From: Onchocerca volvulus
Taxonomy: Eukaryota; Nematoda; Chromadorea; Rhabditida; Onchocercidae
Assembly: GCA_000499405.2 (NCBI GenBank)
Contig: HG738140.1
Coordinates: forward strand, 7,529,560 to 7,593,559
Length of the DNA: 64,000 bases
Reading direction: 5' to 3'
The notes below the pieces were generated by a model, which was not told where the DNA came from, did no database searches, and worked only from the letters and a program-made list of their open reading frames with translations. Position numbers and translations under genes: made by a program. Below, piece after piece: positions 13,385 to 26,100 of the stretch; the stretch's first letter is position 1, and every line of letters starts with the position of its first letter.

Positions 13385-16300
13385 CTATGTAAATTTATTT
13401 TGTAAAAATATGGAATAAATTGATGACAGTCTTCGATGATAAAATTTAAATTTCAAAAAAAATAAATAAATAAATAAAAATAGAACATACGATGGGACAC
13501 TGCACTCATAATTGAATCTCGAAATATTCATATATTTTCCACAACAATTCAACACATTAGCTTCCAGTTTTGTTCTATTTTTTTTGGTAAGAAATGGAAG
13601 AATATAACATGGTGGAATATAATGAACACCTATTACTTCTTTAACAGACATTACAGTGGCAATCAAGGAGCAAATTATTGTTATAACTGCAATATTTAGT
13701 CATATTTATTAATTGGAAGTTTAATTTGAATGAATTCAAACTAAAATGACGAACGACTACTTTATCAATAAATTAATTTTTTTTTTTTAATTTCTACAGT
13801 CTTCATAAAAATTTTTATGCTAAGTATTTGTAGAGATTGTAAAAAAAAAAAAAATGCTTTTTTTTATAACACAATTAATGTGTGCACGATATATTCATGT
13901 ATATGGACTTTTTTTTTTTTTTTTTTTTAAGAAATTATTCTGCTTGAACATACCATTTATGACTATTAAAGCTGAAAGTAGAACTTTCGGTGTTTTTCGC
14001 AGTACTCTGAAATTTTGTAAGGAGCAATGAACAACTACAAGTTGTTATTTATTCTGCAGAACGGCTAAATTAATACATTTATTATATCCTAATAACAAAC
14101 AAAAATTCATTTCGATATTGTGCCAAAAGAAAATTCATCACTTACTCGAGAAAAGTTGGCTTAATCCACGTATCTTTATCTTTATCATAAGTAGCAGCTT
14201 TAATATAAATATTATACAAAGTCGGTAAAACAACGCATGTACAGGGTACTGTTGTACTCCCGAATATATTCATTACAGCACCAAAATTCGGGAGCGAAAG
14301 AGAGACAAATAGTGCTACGAACAACAAACCTGTACGGACTAGCACTCGCTTGAAGCAAAATCCTATAATAAATCAAATTTAAATTGAAAGACAAAAGATA
14401 AGCTATTCTTGTCAGCATTACCTTTTCTAGATCACTCTTGTAATATAATTTTCGGTCAAATGCAGAAGCTGTGAGATGGTATCGGAAGATACCGAAATAA
14501 TTTTAGCACAAATATATATTCAAATAATCAAAATATTATATTGCAAAAATATTTCTCACATCATTCATCACTCAAGATGAATATTAATGAATGCTATCAT
14601 ATCTAATGTAATTCTCATCTATGTTTGCGATTGCCAAGCTTTATATTCAATGGGAAATACCGGGAACTAATTCACATGCAAATGTTTCTGATCTTAACCT
14701 AACTTATATGGGAATATGATGAAGAAATGCCCACTACGAAAAGGATTGCTATCGGTTGAAGAAAATGAATTTTTGACTTCGAATTGTTTGGCTAACGCGG
14801 TGAGCTGTCCTTCTTCATTTCTCATCTAACATACATTCATCATCAATCAATCTCCCAAAAAATATTTCTATTATTCTCTCAACAAATGTCGTGGATATCA
14901 ATAAGCAAGAAGAAAATTTTATATTCGAACTGTCGAGCAATATTATCAATTTAATCACTCTCCATCAAAGGCATTATTCTTTGAATAATTATTGTCTATA
15001 ACAGTTAACAAAGAAAAGTATTTTTCATGACAGATGAGACTTTTTCATCGAAATGGTACTAGAGATGATCTAGAGGTATCCTTAATTTTAGCAAGTTTCA
15101 GTAAGTATTAAATGAAATTATTTAAAAAAAAATAGCTCAACTATTTGGAACATCGAAAGTATCTTCCAATTGCAGATTGATCGGATTAACGGTAATAATG
15201 ATAGCAAGAATGCAATGTATCGCTATGGATAAATCAGCAACGTAACGAATCCAAATTATTTGCAATGAATTGATCACCGAATTAGCCATGCTGTTACCGT
15301 ACACAAGAAATGAATACGCAGATAAAGGCATGTAAAGTAATGCCACAACTGAAATTGAGACATTTCTAAATTTCAGCCTAGATAATATTTTGATAACTAA
15401 TGAAGGCATTTCCTTGAAATCTTGACAGTGGAAATACCAAAAAAACGCAAATATTGTAGTTATGAGTAGATGTTTATGCATTATTTTCTATCAGTTTTCA
15501 GTTATAAACATTGCACAATAATTAAATACTATGCAATTCTTCCATTTTTTAAATTTTTGTGAAAAAAAAAGACTTCTGTTAAACAATTTAAAAAGAAAAT
15601 TATTAAATAATGCTAACAAATGAATCCGACGAAAACTGATTTTTTGAATTCTGCGGGATTACGCATATCATTTTGTACAGTTGGAAAAACTTGATGTCCA
15701 TTGAAGGCAAAGAGAAAAATGCCCAAACTGAGAATAGCATCGATTGAAATACTCGGATAATAAGTCTCTTGATAGCAGTCTTGAAAATCTAGACTGATAC
15801 CAACGATTATCATAACAATTGCTATAACGGTGCAAAGAACAGCAATAAGAACTGCCCACCTGAAGATGAATTGCAACAGTGAATAATTGTTGAAATTTTT
15901 GCTAAACAAGAAGAAAAATGTGAATTGCAGGACTAAAATTAAATTAAAAGAATATTTTTTGCTTCAAAATCTTGCACAAAACTTTCTATGTTTAAGTAAT
16001 CCAAAAAAAGATCAATGCAATAATTTACTAAATGAAAGAATGTTTGATTGAGTGACATGGCGAAATGTGAAAAGTGATTAGAAAGAACTTGCCAGTAATC
16101 AGCCGGTGATTTAAGAAATGTAATAGGTAATATAGCTATGGAAACAATAATGAGAAGCCAGCAAAAATTGAAATTCACATCGAATTTAGCCATAAAATTT
16201 TGGAATATCTTTGAAGAAAGAAGTATATAAACTACAGTGGCACCAAACAGAGTTGAATAGACAGTAATCTTGGTGAGAATTCTGAATAAAGAAATATATG

Positions 16301-17855
16301 AAGTGGTTTTAAAAAAAAAAAATCAAATAAATAACTGAAATGTTCATTTTTCTTCGAACAACTGACTGGAAGTTTTCCGGGACAGAAGAAAATTCCGAGC
16401 AACCAAACATGAAATTTGAAAACAACAACGAATTAATTGAAAAAAAAAGTTAAGACGAACTCCGATTCCTTGTTCATACTTCTTCGAGCCATTTCTGAAA
16501 ACGGTTTCCGGCAATGTTCACGATATTCCGGCCATCGTTCACGCATAATTTCCCAGGTATCAGCAAGTAGCCAACCGGTTATAACAAAAATTATACAAAT
16601 AATTAGCATAAACAGTATGCCTAATACAAATCCTGCAATAATCAGTGTAAAATCTGTGATCTTGAAAAATATTGAATATTTAGAGATCTATCGAATGATT
16701 ACTACGAATCTTTGAGCAATGCGAGATTCTCGAGAAATCAACTATCTTTTTTGCCTATTTAGCAGAATGGAAGTATTAGATCAACCTTACCAATGTTTCA
16801 TATTTTCGAAGGTCTAGAAATATTCTGGAAGAATTATTGACAAAATATTTCCAAAAAAAAAAAATATTCGTTCTTTTTTCAAATATTTTTTAAATTTTCA
16901 ATAAATTTGCAAAAAAAAATGAAAAGAACTTAAATATTTAGCAGAATTTCTGATTTTCCGAAATACATTCGAGATAGTGATTAGAGCAAAATTTCAAAAA
17001 TTTTTGATTTTAATTGAAACAAAAATTAACAAAACCTGTTTGTATGAATGCGACAGGCATTGCAACAACACCACCGCCGACTAAATCACCTAGAATAAAC
17101 ATCGAAGCCAGGAACCAATTAATTCCTTTCCTTTGTTCGCTTGAACTAGCCCCAAATTCGATCTTGAAATTTTCTGCCAGTTTCTTGTTTGTTTTTTTTT
17201 CAGTTTCATCTTGCTTTTGGAAAGTTGTGAGACTGAACTTTTTAAAGATTTGATTTTTTGACAACAAGCTTTTCAATATGTAACCAAAGGTATTACTATT
17301 CAATTTGAGAGAAAAGATCTCATAGATTGATTCTATCAGATTAAGAGAATGTATCGATTTGTTACATAACGAGCTTTTAATAGATTAACAAGAGAGGATG
17401 GAAAATATTCAAAATTGATGGTATTCTATTATCATGTTTTTTATCAAAAACAAGAAATAAAGGCTTTTAGATACTGCATTATATCTGCTTGTCGGATAAT
17501 ATTAGTGCTAAATATTTTTGAAAAAAGCTTCGCATACCTTCCCACTTGGTGTTTTTTCAGTGGAATCTTCAGTCCCCACTAGTTGAGACTGAAAATTTGT
17601 TAATTATATATTGCAATTTTTAGAGAGCATATTATCAAAGATCAGTTAACACTAGCAATTTTGAATGCTAATTTAGCTCAGTATAGCACTTAAAAATGTA
17701 TAAATTTTGCTGAATTTCATTAAATTATCAACACAGTGCTAGAAAGTGAGTTTCCTTTAAACATTTAATCAACAAACCTTCTTATCATCACTGGTTGCGG
17801 TTGCCATTGGTACCTCATCTTCTGATATATAACCAGTGCTTATTGTTCCATCCAT
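13385..17855 (-). CDS. Amino acid transporter, AAAP family (Aa_trans fold)
   Basis: Multi-pass amino acid permease, probably plasma or organelle membrane; substrate cannot be told. Exons from the start: 17855-17778, 17588-17538, about 17213 (or 17237)-17036, 16632-16461, 16281-16093, 15859-15618, 15348-15142, 14468-14422, 14348-14146, 14006-13954, 13686-13385. About 573 aa. After a hydrophilic N-terminus comes the family TM1 signature [15 protein letters not shown], then [12 protein letters not shown] in the first loop, SPADYWWAVLIAV, the central FNGHQVFP segment and [11 protein letters not shown]. Roughly ten to eleven hydrophobic segments are visible. The junction 16093/15859 needs a GC donor (GCAAGT), which gives the expected YWWA. 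The 3' end is uncertain: relatives usually stop soon after the SVKE-like motif, whereas this frame runs on through a low-complexity tail to the stop at 13385, so a missed last splice is possible. An AG 9 nt before the ATG may be a trans-splice site. Confidence 0.88.
14483..15030 (+). repeat. Intron-filling dispersed repeat, copy B
   Basis: Second copy of the 4171-4725 block, same orientation, with long identical runs (for example 14650-14795 against 4338-4483). It sits in the amino acid transporter intron 14469-15141. Read on the minus strand, it ends about 12-15 nt before the 3' splice site. Similarity weakens after about 15000, though both introns also carry AATTTTAGCAA further on (near 4822 and 15088). 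Confidence 0.88.
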
Positions 17856-20448
17856 TATGTGACTCTAAAAAAATTCTAGAAGTACTGTAAAATATATAGT
17901 ACTCTACAGTACCCTGTATATCGATACCAATATCTGTCTTTTGTTTGCAATATTCATTGTATATAAATGAAGGAGAAAAAAATGAAGTGAACACATATGA
18001 AATATTAATTGAAAAGATATCTTAGCTTTTTTTCTCTAACGAAATAATTCATATAAAATTGCTTCAAGCGTTCACTTTCCAAAATGGTCAAAATTTCTAA
18101 TTTTGTCAAAAAAAAAAATTAAAAAGCGAAAGTAAATAAAAAATCTTAATCTTGAAAGAATTGAACTAATAATAAATCACGCATCCGAGAAATTTACATG
18201 CATTTTGTGGTCTTTCTCGACTTCGGATTTCAAATATCTATATAGATTCGTTTTCCCGAGCGTCTGACATTCTTTTTTTATTTAAGTGTTAGGAAGCTCT
18301 TACAATATTCAGAGAAATTTGAAAACTTAAGATTTCTTAGGTATACAATCTGAAGAAGTAAGCTAACGCTTGTTTAAAAAAGCAGCGAAAATTCGTCCGC
18401 AAGATGCAAAGGTAGTTTCAAATGTTAATTTAAAATAACGACACTCAAAAAGTAACATATTTCTGAAGTTTCCCGGAAAATCTGATTTTTTTTTTGACAA
18501 TTACAAAGGAATTGTATTCAATAGCTCGTTGTAAATTTTTGTGAAAAGATTTTTTGCAAAATACTGTTATAATTACTGTTTATTGTAATCAATTACAATT
18601 ACTGTAAAAACAAATTACTGTTCGAACTCTAAAACTTAAATTAGGCTGGCCTACAGATCTGACATCGGTAAATAGTATAAATTTTATTCGGCCAAGCAAA
18701 AAAACATGCTAATTCACAGTATCAAAAAAATGGTTGAAATGATATCTTTAAAAGAAAGCTTGCAAAATTTAAAAACTTACAGAGTAGAAGAAAAAAAAAT
18801 TTTCAATCTTTAATATTAAGTCTTACAATAATTTCAATGATGAATGGAAATTCAAATACACATTAATTTTCGACTGATATATAAATTTTTCATTTTATTT
18901 GATGAATTGTTATTAAATATTGAACTATCTATTCATTTCCAAAATCTCAAATAGACATAATCTCTGAGAAGTGGCGAATTCCTCTCAGTTAAGTTATTGA
19001 AAGTCTGCAATAAAATTTGTAGAATTTTCACCGATTTTTGTTGACGAACACAACTTCAAAAAGAGCAAGTCAAACTTTTTAGTTCTAACAAGCGACCGAT
19101 TAATAAAGTAATACTGAAGATGAACAGTCACCTCTTCATTAAAATGATTTATATATCAATCAGAAGTCCAAATTTTCAGATTTTTCTTATCAATTATGGT
19201 TAAATAAACATATTTCTATATTTCAGTAAATGCTTCGATTGGTATATTGATATATCCATTGATTATAATTCGAAAAGTTATATGATGTGATAACAAGTAA
19301 TGCGATTCAGATTGCTTGTTTAAAAACAAAACGTGCGGTTGGTTGTTCCGAAATGTCTGCTAAAATCTTTTGAATGCTTAAAATCGAAAAGTTTTTCTCC
19401 ATTATTTCTTTTCTTTTACTAGTATAAGTCCCGAAAGGATTTAAAAGGTTCGAATTTCGAAACAGAGTTCAAGTTCAAGTTCGGATTTACACCGATGCGA
19501 CCATACCAACAGTTTGACTCCGAATCGCGCAACAATCGACAATCAAGGAGGAGTACTCTTTTCTACGAGCTACGAAGAAAAGAATACCCAGTGATAAATT
19601 TACTTAAGTACTCTCTGTTAATTGTTTGTAACAAAGTAGGCTGTTCCGTCTATTAATAAATTCTTTTTTCAAACAATGATCGTTTCTTTCACAAAATTAC
19701 TTTCCCGACAAATTTTGTGGCACCAAATTGAACTTCGAATTTGAACTTGAACTCTGCTCCGAAATCCGAATCTTTTAAATCTTTTCGAGCTCCTCTTCCT
19801 TTCTCGATTTCCAGCGTAGCGCTTTATGATTGGTCGACTTTAATTTGTTTATCCGTTAATCGGAGAGTTTCGGCGATAAACATGTTTACTCTCTCGGTGG
19901 TAAATATGTTTACCCTTTTGGCGTTAAAAATGTTTGTTCTTTGTTGGTTCCTTTAAAACTATCCCGCGTTTGTTAACCTTTAACATTTCTTGTTCACAAC
20001 AATTACATTTTTCGGATTTTTCTGACACGAATGTAAGTTCGAATTTTTCGAGTCATTGATTCATTTAGTGCTTTTAACAGATTTAACCTCGAAGCTGCAA
20101 TAAAAGCAAGATACCATTATTCAGCTTGCACATGAAATTTATTGCTTGTTTTTAAATTGTTTTGAGTATTTTATTTAATTAAATTGAAATTCATAATACG
20201 ATTCATAATACGCAAATATATTTTTGCATATTATGAGTCCAAGATTTTACGTATAGCAAACAGCATGATATCAAATTTATGCTAATTTTTCGAAGATATG
20301 CAAAATTTGCATAATTCGCTATCACAAATGTTCTGCATTGCAGCATCAATTACTTTCCGTTTTCGGTATTCATTTTTTTTGCTCTCAAGATTTGGAGAAG
20401 AATTCACCCTTATTCTTTTTTGAAGTTAATAACTTCTAAAAAATCGAA
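17856..20448. other. Intergenic between divergent genes; LTR-like debris
   Basis: About 2.6 kb separating the minus-strand transporter from the plus-strand small gene, so promoters for both should be here. No coding exon could be supported. The block 19431-19980 is repeat-derived (separate entry). The rest is AT-rich with scattered homopolymers and no assigned regulatory site. Confidence 0.6.
19431..19980. mobile_element. Two truncated LTR-like fragments in inverted arrangement
   Basis: 19431-19705 resembles the promoter-plus-polyadenylation half of an LTR in plus orientation: a TTTAAAAG box, GAGTTCAAG, GTGATAA, CTGTTCCG, then TAATAAATTCTT. 19737-19980 resembles the first half in minus orientation. 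The two share inverted arms at 19431-19483 and 19737-19789, about 80 percent alike by eye. A fuller copy lies at 37010-37435 in minus orientation. No gag-pol reading frame is nearby, so these are solo or truncated remnants. The superfamily cannot be named from this sequence alone. Confidence 0.55.
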
Positions 20449-22137
20449 ATGGATGTCTATCCTGATTTGGCAAGATTTTGCCAAACAAATGTGCCTTTTT
20501 CACCTACCAGAGTACCTTGTAAGTTTTTTAACTTGGATTTTTGTTGCAGCAAATATTTAGTTGGTTATTCTAACTAAAAATAAAAATTTTAACTCCAATT
20601 TATTGACTTATCAAGAAAATTGACAGATTAAAATTCACTGTTATTTTTTCAACTGAAATACCATTCTTCTATTATTATGGATTCCTTATAAATTCAGTTT
20701 ATGATTTTTTCAACTAAAATTTTGAAGTAATTAAAATAATTACGATGAAGTTTCGATTAAGAGTCCCAAATTAATATAAAATCAAATGCTTAGCAAATAA
20801 TCGCTTAATCGCTTTTATTTCTAACGCCGTAATTTTTTATCTACAATTGAAAGTTCTCAAGCAGATAATTGAAACGGATATTTCGAATGTTATCTATAGA
20901 GTTATGCAAATTTTCCAGAGTTTAAAACTATTCAAGATATTTGAATTTGAATATTTATAATATATTGATTTAAAATTTATTTGTAGCACGTCATAAATAA
21001 TTATAGTAGTGCTAAATGTCAGTTTATTGATAAGGTGATGTCTTCATAGCTTCTATTTAATTGAATATCAGCTGTGACTAAAGTTATTTTACATAAATAT
21101 AAACATGTGCTAAGAATTAGATTTGATAGTTTTTGCAAAAATTGACATTGTCAAAGTTGAGAAAAGTCAAGTTTTGTTAATTCAATATTAGATTTTAATT
21201 ATAAATTTCATTATTTATGCATTGAAAATACATTTCTTCTTCGTGATTGCATGAAGAATGTTCGAGAGTCCCAAAGTCTAAATACTTTAAATTATGAATT
21301 ACGAATTTATTTGTTTTTTCAGTTACTACAAGCAGAATAAATACAACACCGACCATGCCCGCCGTAAGCTTGTTATTGAGCCAAGGATTTGTAATTTCAC
21401 CACTAGCACCGCAATTATCTATTACACCCAATAATGTTAGCTTTATTTCAAAATCTGTATAAATTTTTGGATTTGCTATACTAAACGACAATCAGAACAC
21501 TACTTTTCTCAAACTTTGATACTCAGAATAGCTTCCGTTTCAAATTTTTTGGCTTGCGAAAGCAAATAATGGACGTTTTTCTGATAATGTTAATTTATTC
21601 CAGTATGTGCTCTCGCCTAATATTAGCGATGAACAACGTTTTCGTCGTCGACGTCCGTTTCGTGCTCGTGAATTGAGCCCAATATGGGTACCATCTCAAC
21701 AAACTATTCAATCGTTGACATCAGCCAATAACAGTCTACAATCCACCAGGAAAATTGTATGTTTTCATAACAATGAACATATGGATAGCAAATAAAATTT
21801 GTTGCTAAGGCCCGAATCTACGTAAAGAATTCTTCTTAGGAAAGTGAATCTTACAGTAGAATCTGTAGTTTCATTTTATCTTCAGGTTAGCGTTGCATAC
21901 GCAGATCCCAGTGGTGGTAGCATGATTGTTACTCGACGTTGTCAGGATGGTCATCTGGATGTTCGCATCATATATTCCCGTGAATTTATTGTTGCTGCAT
22001 CGGCTAGTCCATATGCATTATTACCACCGGCTAATTTTCGACAAATGGTCTTGGAAATGATGGATATTATTGCTAAATTTCCAAAAAGCTACTATAATTC
22101 AAAAGATTCGTCACAATATAGCCTCGGAGAGTTCTGA
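20449..22137 (+). CDS. Small unknown protein with SP/TP motifs, three exons
   Basis: Not recognised. Exons 20449-20511, 21604-21756 and 21886-22137 give about 155 aa. The start ATG opens a clean frame and the last exon ends in TGA. The N-terminal part is hydrophilic, with FSPTR, LSP, a RFRRRRPFRARELSP basic run and many Ser/Thr, suggesting a disordered, possibly phosphorylated segment. The C-terminal part (VSVAYADPSGGSM, then DVRIIYSREF and a hydrophobic Met-rich helix) looks more folded. There is no signal peptide or membrane segment. The first junction is uncertain: a strong GTAAGT donor at 20519 is out of phase with exon 2, while the weaker GTACCT at 20512 is in phase. A small exon inside the 1.1-kb first intron is the alternative. 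Confidence 0.55.
21195..21491 (-). other. Possible antisense exon with one hydrophobic segment
   Basis: Open frame on the minus strand inside intron 1 of the plus-strand small gene. A usable acceptor (GTCGTTTAG) precedes it at about 21482. It holds a run of about 15 hydrophobic residues (AGMVGVVFILLVV) after a polar Cys-containing stretch, and ends in a Cys/Glu-rich tail with a stop. It is less low-complexity than other chance frames here, but no partner exon was found. It could be a nested gene fragment or chance. Confidence 0.2.
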
Positions 22138-23142
22138 GTAATTCATATATAGATGTTTGCCTATTCCAATTTCTTTAGCTAATGATCAAGGCCATTGAAG
22201 GCATTTCTCTGACTAGTAAAGCTTTAATACTTTATCATTAAAAAAAAAAAATTTGAAACATTCAAATATAGCATCAATGATGCGATCACAATATATTATT
22301 GTTTATTCATCCAAAATTTTCAAATCTTAACACATATTTGCTCTTTTGAATTATATCTCGTAATTTTACTTTCTTTTTTTTTATTACTATGTGATGATAA
22401 CAAAAAAATGTTTTGTAAATTGATCTTATCATATTATATCACTATTTCCGATTGATTATAAATTTTTGCATAAAAATTGACCGCTAAATAAATGCAATTC
22501 TTTGTCTTATGTCAGCATGTCCAAACAATAAGCACGTAACTGTTTAATTTGCTAATAAATTCTTGCTTTAAACAGGGAACGTTTCTTTCACAAAGGATGT
22601 CGTAAAATGTGTCGTGAAATCGTAAAATCATCTACCGAATTGTCATGACAGAGCCAGAAAATACCCTTTCTCATTCTCCTCTCTTCATCATTCCGTTTAT
22701 CAAAGTGCCAGCAGTAATAGTATGGTATAATCTGATACATTAGAAATAGCTTATCATATCAAAATGACGAGTATTCCAAAATTCACGAAGAATAAAAAAA
22801 GAAATTCCTGAAAAGTTCAAGGTCATTCCCTAGATATTTTAGCAAAGTAACATCAAATACTACCTATTCAGCGTCTTCAATTGTTTGCTCAAACTTGGTT
22901 TGCTGAAACTATACATTGACGATGTGCTACTTTTCTGGTCGCCTAGTTTTATGGATTGTGCAATAGACCATTCTCAAGGCATGGATTTAAAGGAGTGCGG
23001 TAGTTTTTGCGGTGATTGGTATCCTTCCCAATTATATTTTAGAAGAGGTATTATAATTGAGGACTGGAATATGATATTATTATTTCCTGTTATCATTAAT
23101 TTTCATTTTCCCCAAAGTTTTCCCATTTCTTTCCAGGACATT
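22138..23142 (+). other. Intergenic upstream of the Pol I gene; short LTR-like scrap
   Basis: About 1 kb between the small gene and the RNA polymerase I gene. 22549-22600 (CTAATAAATTCTTG, then AACGTTTCTTTCACAAA) matches the 3' part of the LTR-like unit at about 19650-19695. No exon was seen. An open frame starting at 22885 joins the polymerase exon but carries no polymerase sequence upstream of 23143. Confidence 0.5.
23131..23136 (+). promoter_or_regulatory. Probable trans-splice acceptor before the Pol I ATG
   Basis: TTCCAG preceded by a T-rich tract ends 6 nt before the ATG at 23143. No upstream exon joins here in frame, which fits addition of a spliced leader in nematodes. Comparable AG sites precede the ATGs at 41109 (AG ends 41089), 48600 (48586) and 52373 (52363). 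Inferred, not proven. Confidence 0.5.
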
Positions 23143-26100
23143 ATGGCTGATATGTGTGGTCCAGGACATGAGCCTTATAAAATACTCGACCGATTACAGT
23201 TGCGGTGCTATTTACCACACGAAATCGAGAAGATCAGTGTTCTCAGGATTACCGAAACAAAAACGTTTGATGAGGTTTGTAATCTCGACATTATTTAGAA
23301 GAGATTATTTTGTACACTACACAAATCCAGCAGTTAGAATTGTTTGATGGTTCAGGATCAAAGCGGATCACAAAATCTTCACATTCTGTGATTAAAATAA
23401 ACTGCGTGGTTTATACATCAGGTCAGATAAATATGAATTGATTACAAATGTAAATGAATTTTAATTATTAGAAAAAGCAGGTAGCCATAGAATGTGATGG
23501 ACAAGTCATTTAAAAATTTTGAAAAAAAAAAAAAAAAGAAAAAGGTTGAATTCATTTAATGGAAAACATGAAATAAGCCAGTTGTTTTCGATGAGGATAT
23601 TTTATGATTACCTGTTTATTGTATGTCAAGTTGTATAAACAAGTCAGGCTAATACTAATGCTAATATATTTTGATGCCGTACAAATAATAATTGTGATAT
23701 ATGGAAACTTCTTGCATAATTGTGTGATATAGAAACTATAGAAGTAGTAGTAATCAAATGATTTTCCTATTTATTAATTTCTTTAAAATATGTAAGACAG
23801 TTTTGTGGATAGAAATAGTCTTATTATCTGGACTCGTAATAAATCATTCATCAAATTTCAAGCAGTTTATTAATTTTAATGGTATTAATTCAATTTAATT
23901 TTCACATCTCAGATCGGACATCCAATCAGTGGTGGTTTGTATGATTCTCGATTGGGTCCTTTAGAGACATTTGATACCTGTGAGACATGCCATCAACGAG
24001 GAACTTTTTGTCCAGGGCATATGGGTCATATCCAACTCGATGTTCCAGTATTCAATCCACTTTTATTTGGTTTCACTTTTTCCGTAAGTTAAATTTTTGT
24101 CATTTCTAAAAGATTAATTGATACATGCAGTTCTGTTGATCACCAATGTTTATTCAACTAGCGGATCGAATAGGGTAGTTGGTAACTAGTTGGTAACAGG
24201 GTAATTTGAACATAAATGTTTTTTCCAAAAAGTTCGTTTTAGTTACATCAGAGTATAGTCACACATATAAGGAGAGACGCGTTGAATCTGGAAATGTAGA
24301 TTGCTGAATATTATCCCAACATTTTAATAATTTGGATACAATATACTTGAAACATTCATAAAATTTTTTATGAAATTCAGAGAATACTGTTGAATCAACG
24401 AATTAACTACTTTTTTGTCAATCTGTCAGTGAACTATTTTAGTTGATGAATGGATCATGTGTACAATGCCACAAATTGACATGCAACTCATCTGGTTTGC
24501 CGGCGAAATTACTCCTGGCTCAACTTCGAGCACTGGACCTTGGTCTTGTTTCAGTCGCGCAAGAACTTGGAGGTTTCATCAAGGATCATTTTGCTGCTGA
24601 AAATGGGCCTGGAATTTTGCATGGTTCGTTCACCTCATAATTTTTTATTTTTTTAAATTACAAATTTAAACGCCCCCATTGCGGAATGGAATTGAATTGT
24701 AAGACGAATTAACAGGCTTCAATTTTTGAGCCATCATTCTCTGTTTATAAATGATAACAAATAAATGGTCAATAGAGAGTCAATGGAACTCTTAAAAACT
24801 GCCATTACTAAGTGAGGGAGTTTAAAGAATAGTATGCAGTTTCTGAAATATCAATTAAGAGAAAAATGTAAAGTCATATTCAACATTTTTGCAATCGCTT
24901 TCTAAATTTATGAATGGACTGATTCAAAAACTGAAAATTTTTCGTCCAAATTTAATGTGATTTTCGGAATCTGAAATTTTTTTAGAACCATCCAGATTTA
25001 ATGTGATTTTTGAAATCCAGTATAATTAAATAAGTCAAATTAGATGAGCATATTCTTTCTAATGCCAAGTACTTTCGATCTTGTTTTTTTTTTTTGAGGA
25101 ATTTAATATTTAATCTAGGAGATGCACCGGTTCTCTCAGATGAAATCAACGCATGTCAAGAACTGGATAACTTTCTTGATAAATTCAGCGAGCAGATAGG
25201 CTCAGGCGTTGACAGAAACCAGTCTTTTCCTGTCAAAAATGCTCTTGAATTAAGGAGATCACTGATTCGTAATTTTTGCAGAGAACAGCTCGTGAGTTAG
25301 AATTTTCTTATCTTCTTTAATTGTCTTTTTTGTCTTCTTTAATTTTTTGTCTTCTTTAACTTTTTATATTTTAAAGTTCCATATTCCTATTACTGTAATA
25401 GTTACACATTTTAAATGACATTGCACTGCTTATTTTCTTATCTTTAGATAGAAATGCCAGAAGAAACTTGCTAGAATTCTCAAACATTATTGAGATGCTG
25501 ACATAATTCTTTATAATGTAAAGTAGTAATTAATATGGAGTCGCATTATATGATTTGGTCAAATATTGGTCGATAGGAAAAGGAAGTATTTAATTGTTTC
25601 TTTATTGCAGTTCAAACGTCGAAGACGCTGTAGGCTGTGTAATCGAAGTAATGGAATCATTCGTAATGATGGCGGTCGTTGTATCCTGATTGATTTTGGT
25701 GGGACGAATTTAGTGAAAAAGTTTAAGCAAACGTCACATTTTGCACCCCTTGAAAACATTGGAAATATTGAGGGTCAGGAAGTTGATGCTGGTGAGTTTG
25801 CCTCGTCTTAAATAATTTCTTAAAATCTTAAGTTAGAAATTATCGTTATCAATGCTGTGTATGTATCCCCAAGAATCAGTCATCATGAAATTAATCGCCG
25901 CTTTGAGCAGATAGCAAAAAGTGTAAGATATAAAAGGACAAATGTAAATTCCTATATATACATTAAGTTCGAACTTACAAATTTCCTTTCAGATGAGGAT
26001 ATGAAGACAGAAGAAGATGAAAAAAAGTTCAACGAGAAGAAAACTGCTTATGGCTCATTAGCGAATTCATCCGAACAAATTTTGCGGGAGCAGATGCAAT

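Noticed and set aside
16437..17253. Plus-strand open frames at 16437-16715 and 17014-17253
   Set aside because: They are antisense shadows of the transporter exons, whose minus-strand translation has clear family motifs.
19441..19470. tRNA T-arm-like string GGTTCGAATTTCG
   Set aside because: No acceptor stem, D-arm or anticodon arm could be folded around it; it is part of the LTR-like inverted arms.
22885..23142. N-terminal extension of the Pol I frame upstream of 23143
   Set aside because: The upstream part carries no polymerase sequence and is separated by a TTCCAG acceptor 6 nt before the ATG, so the frame is open by chance.
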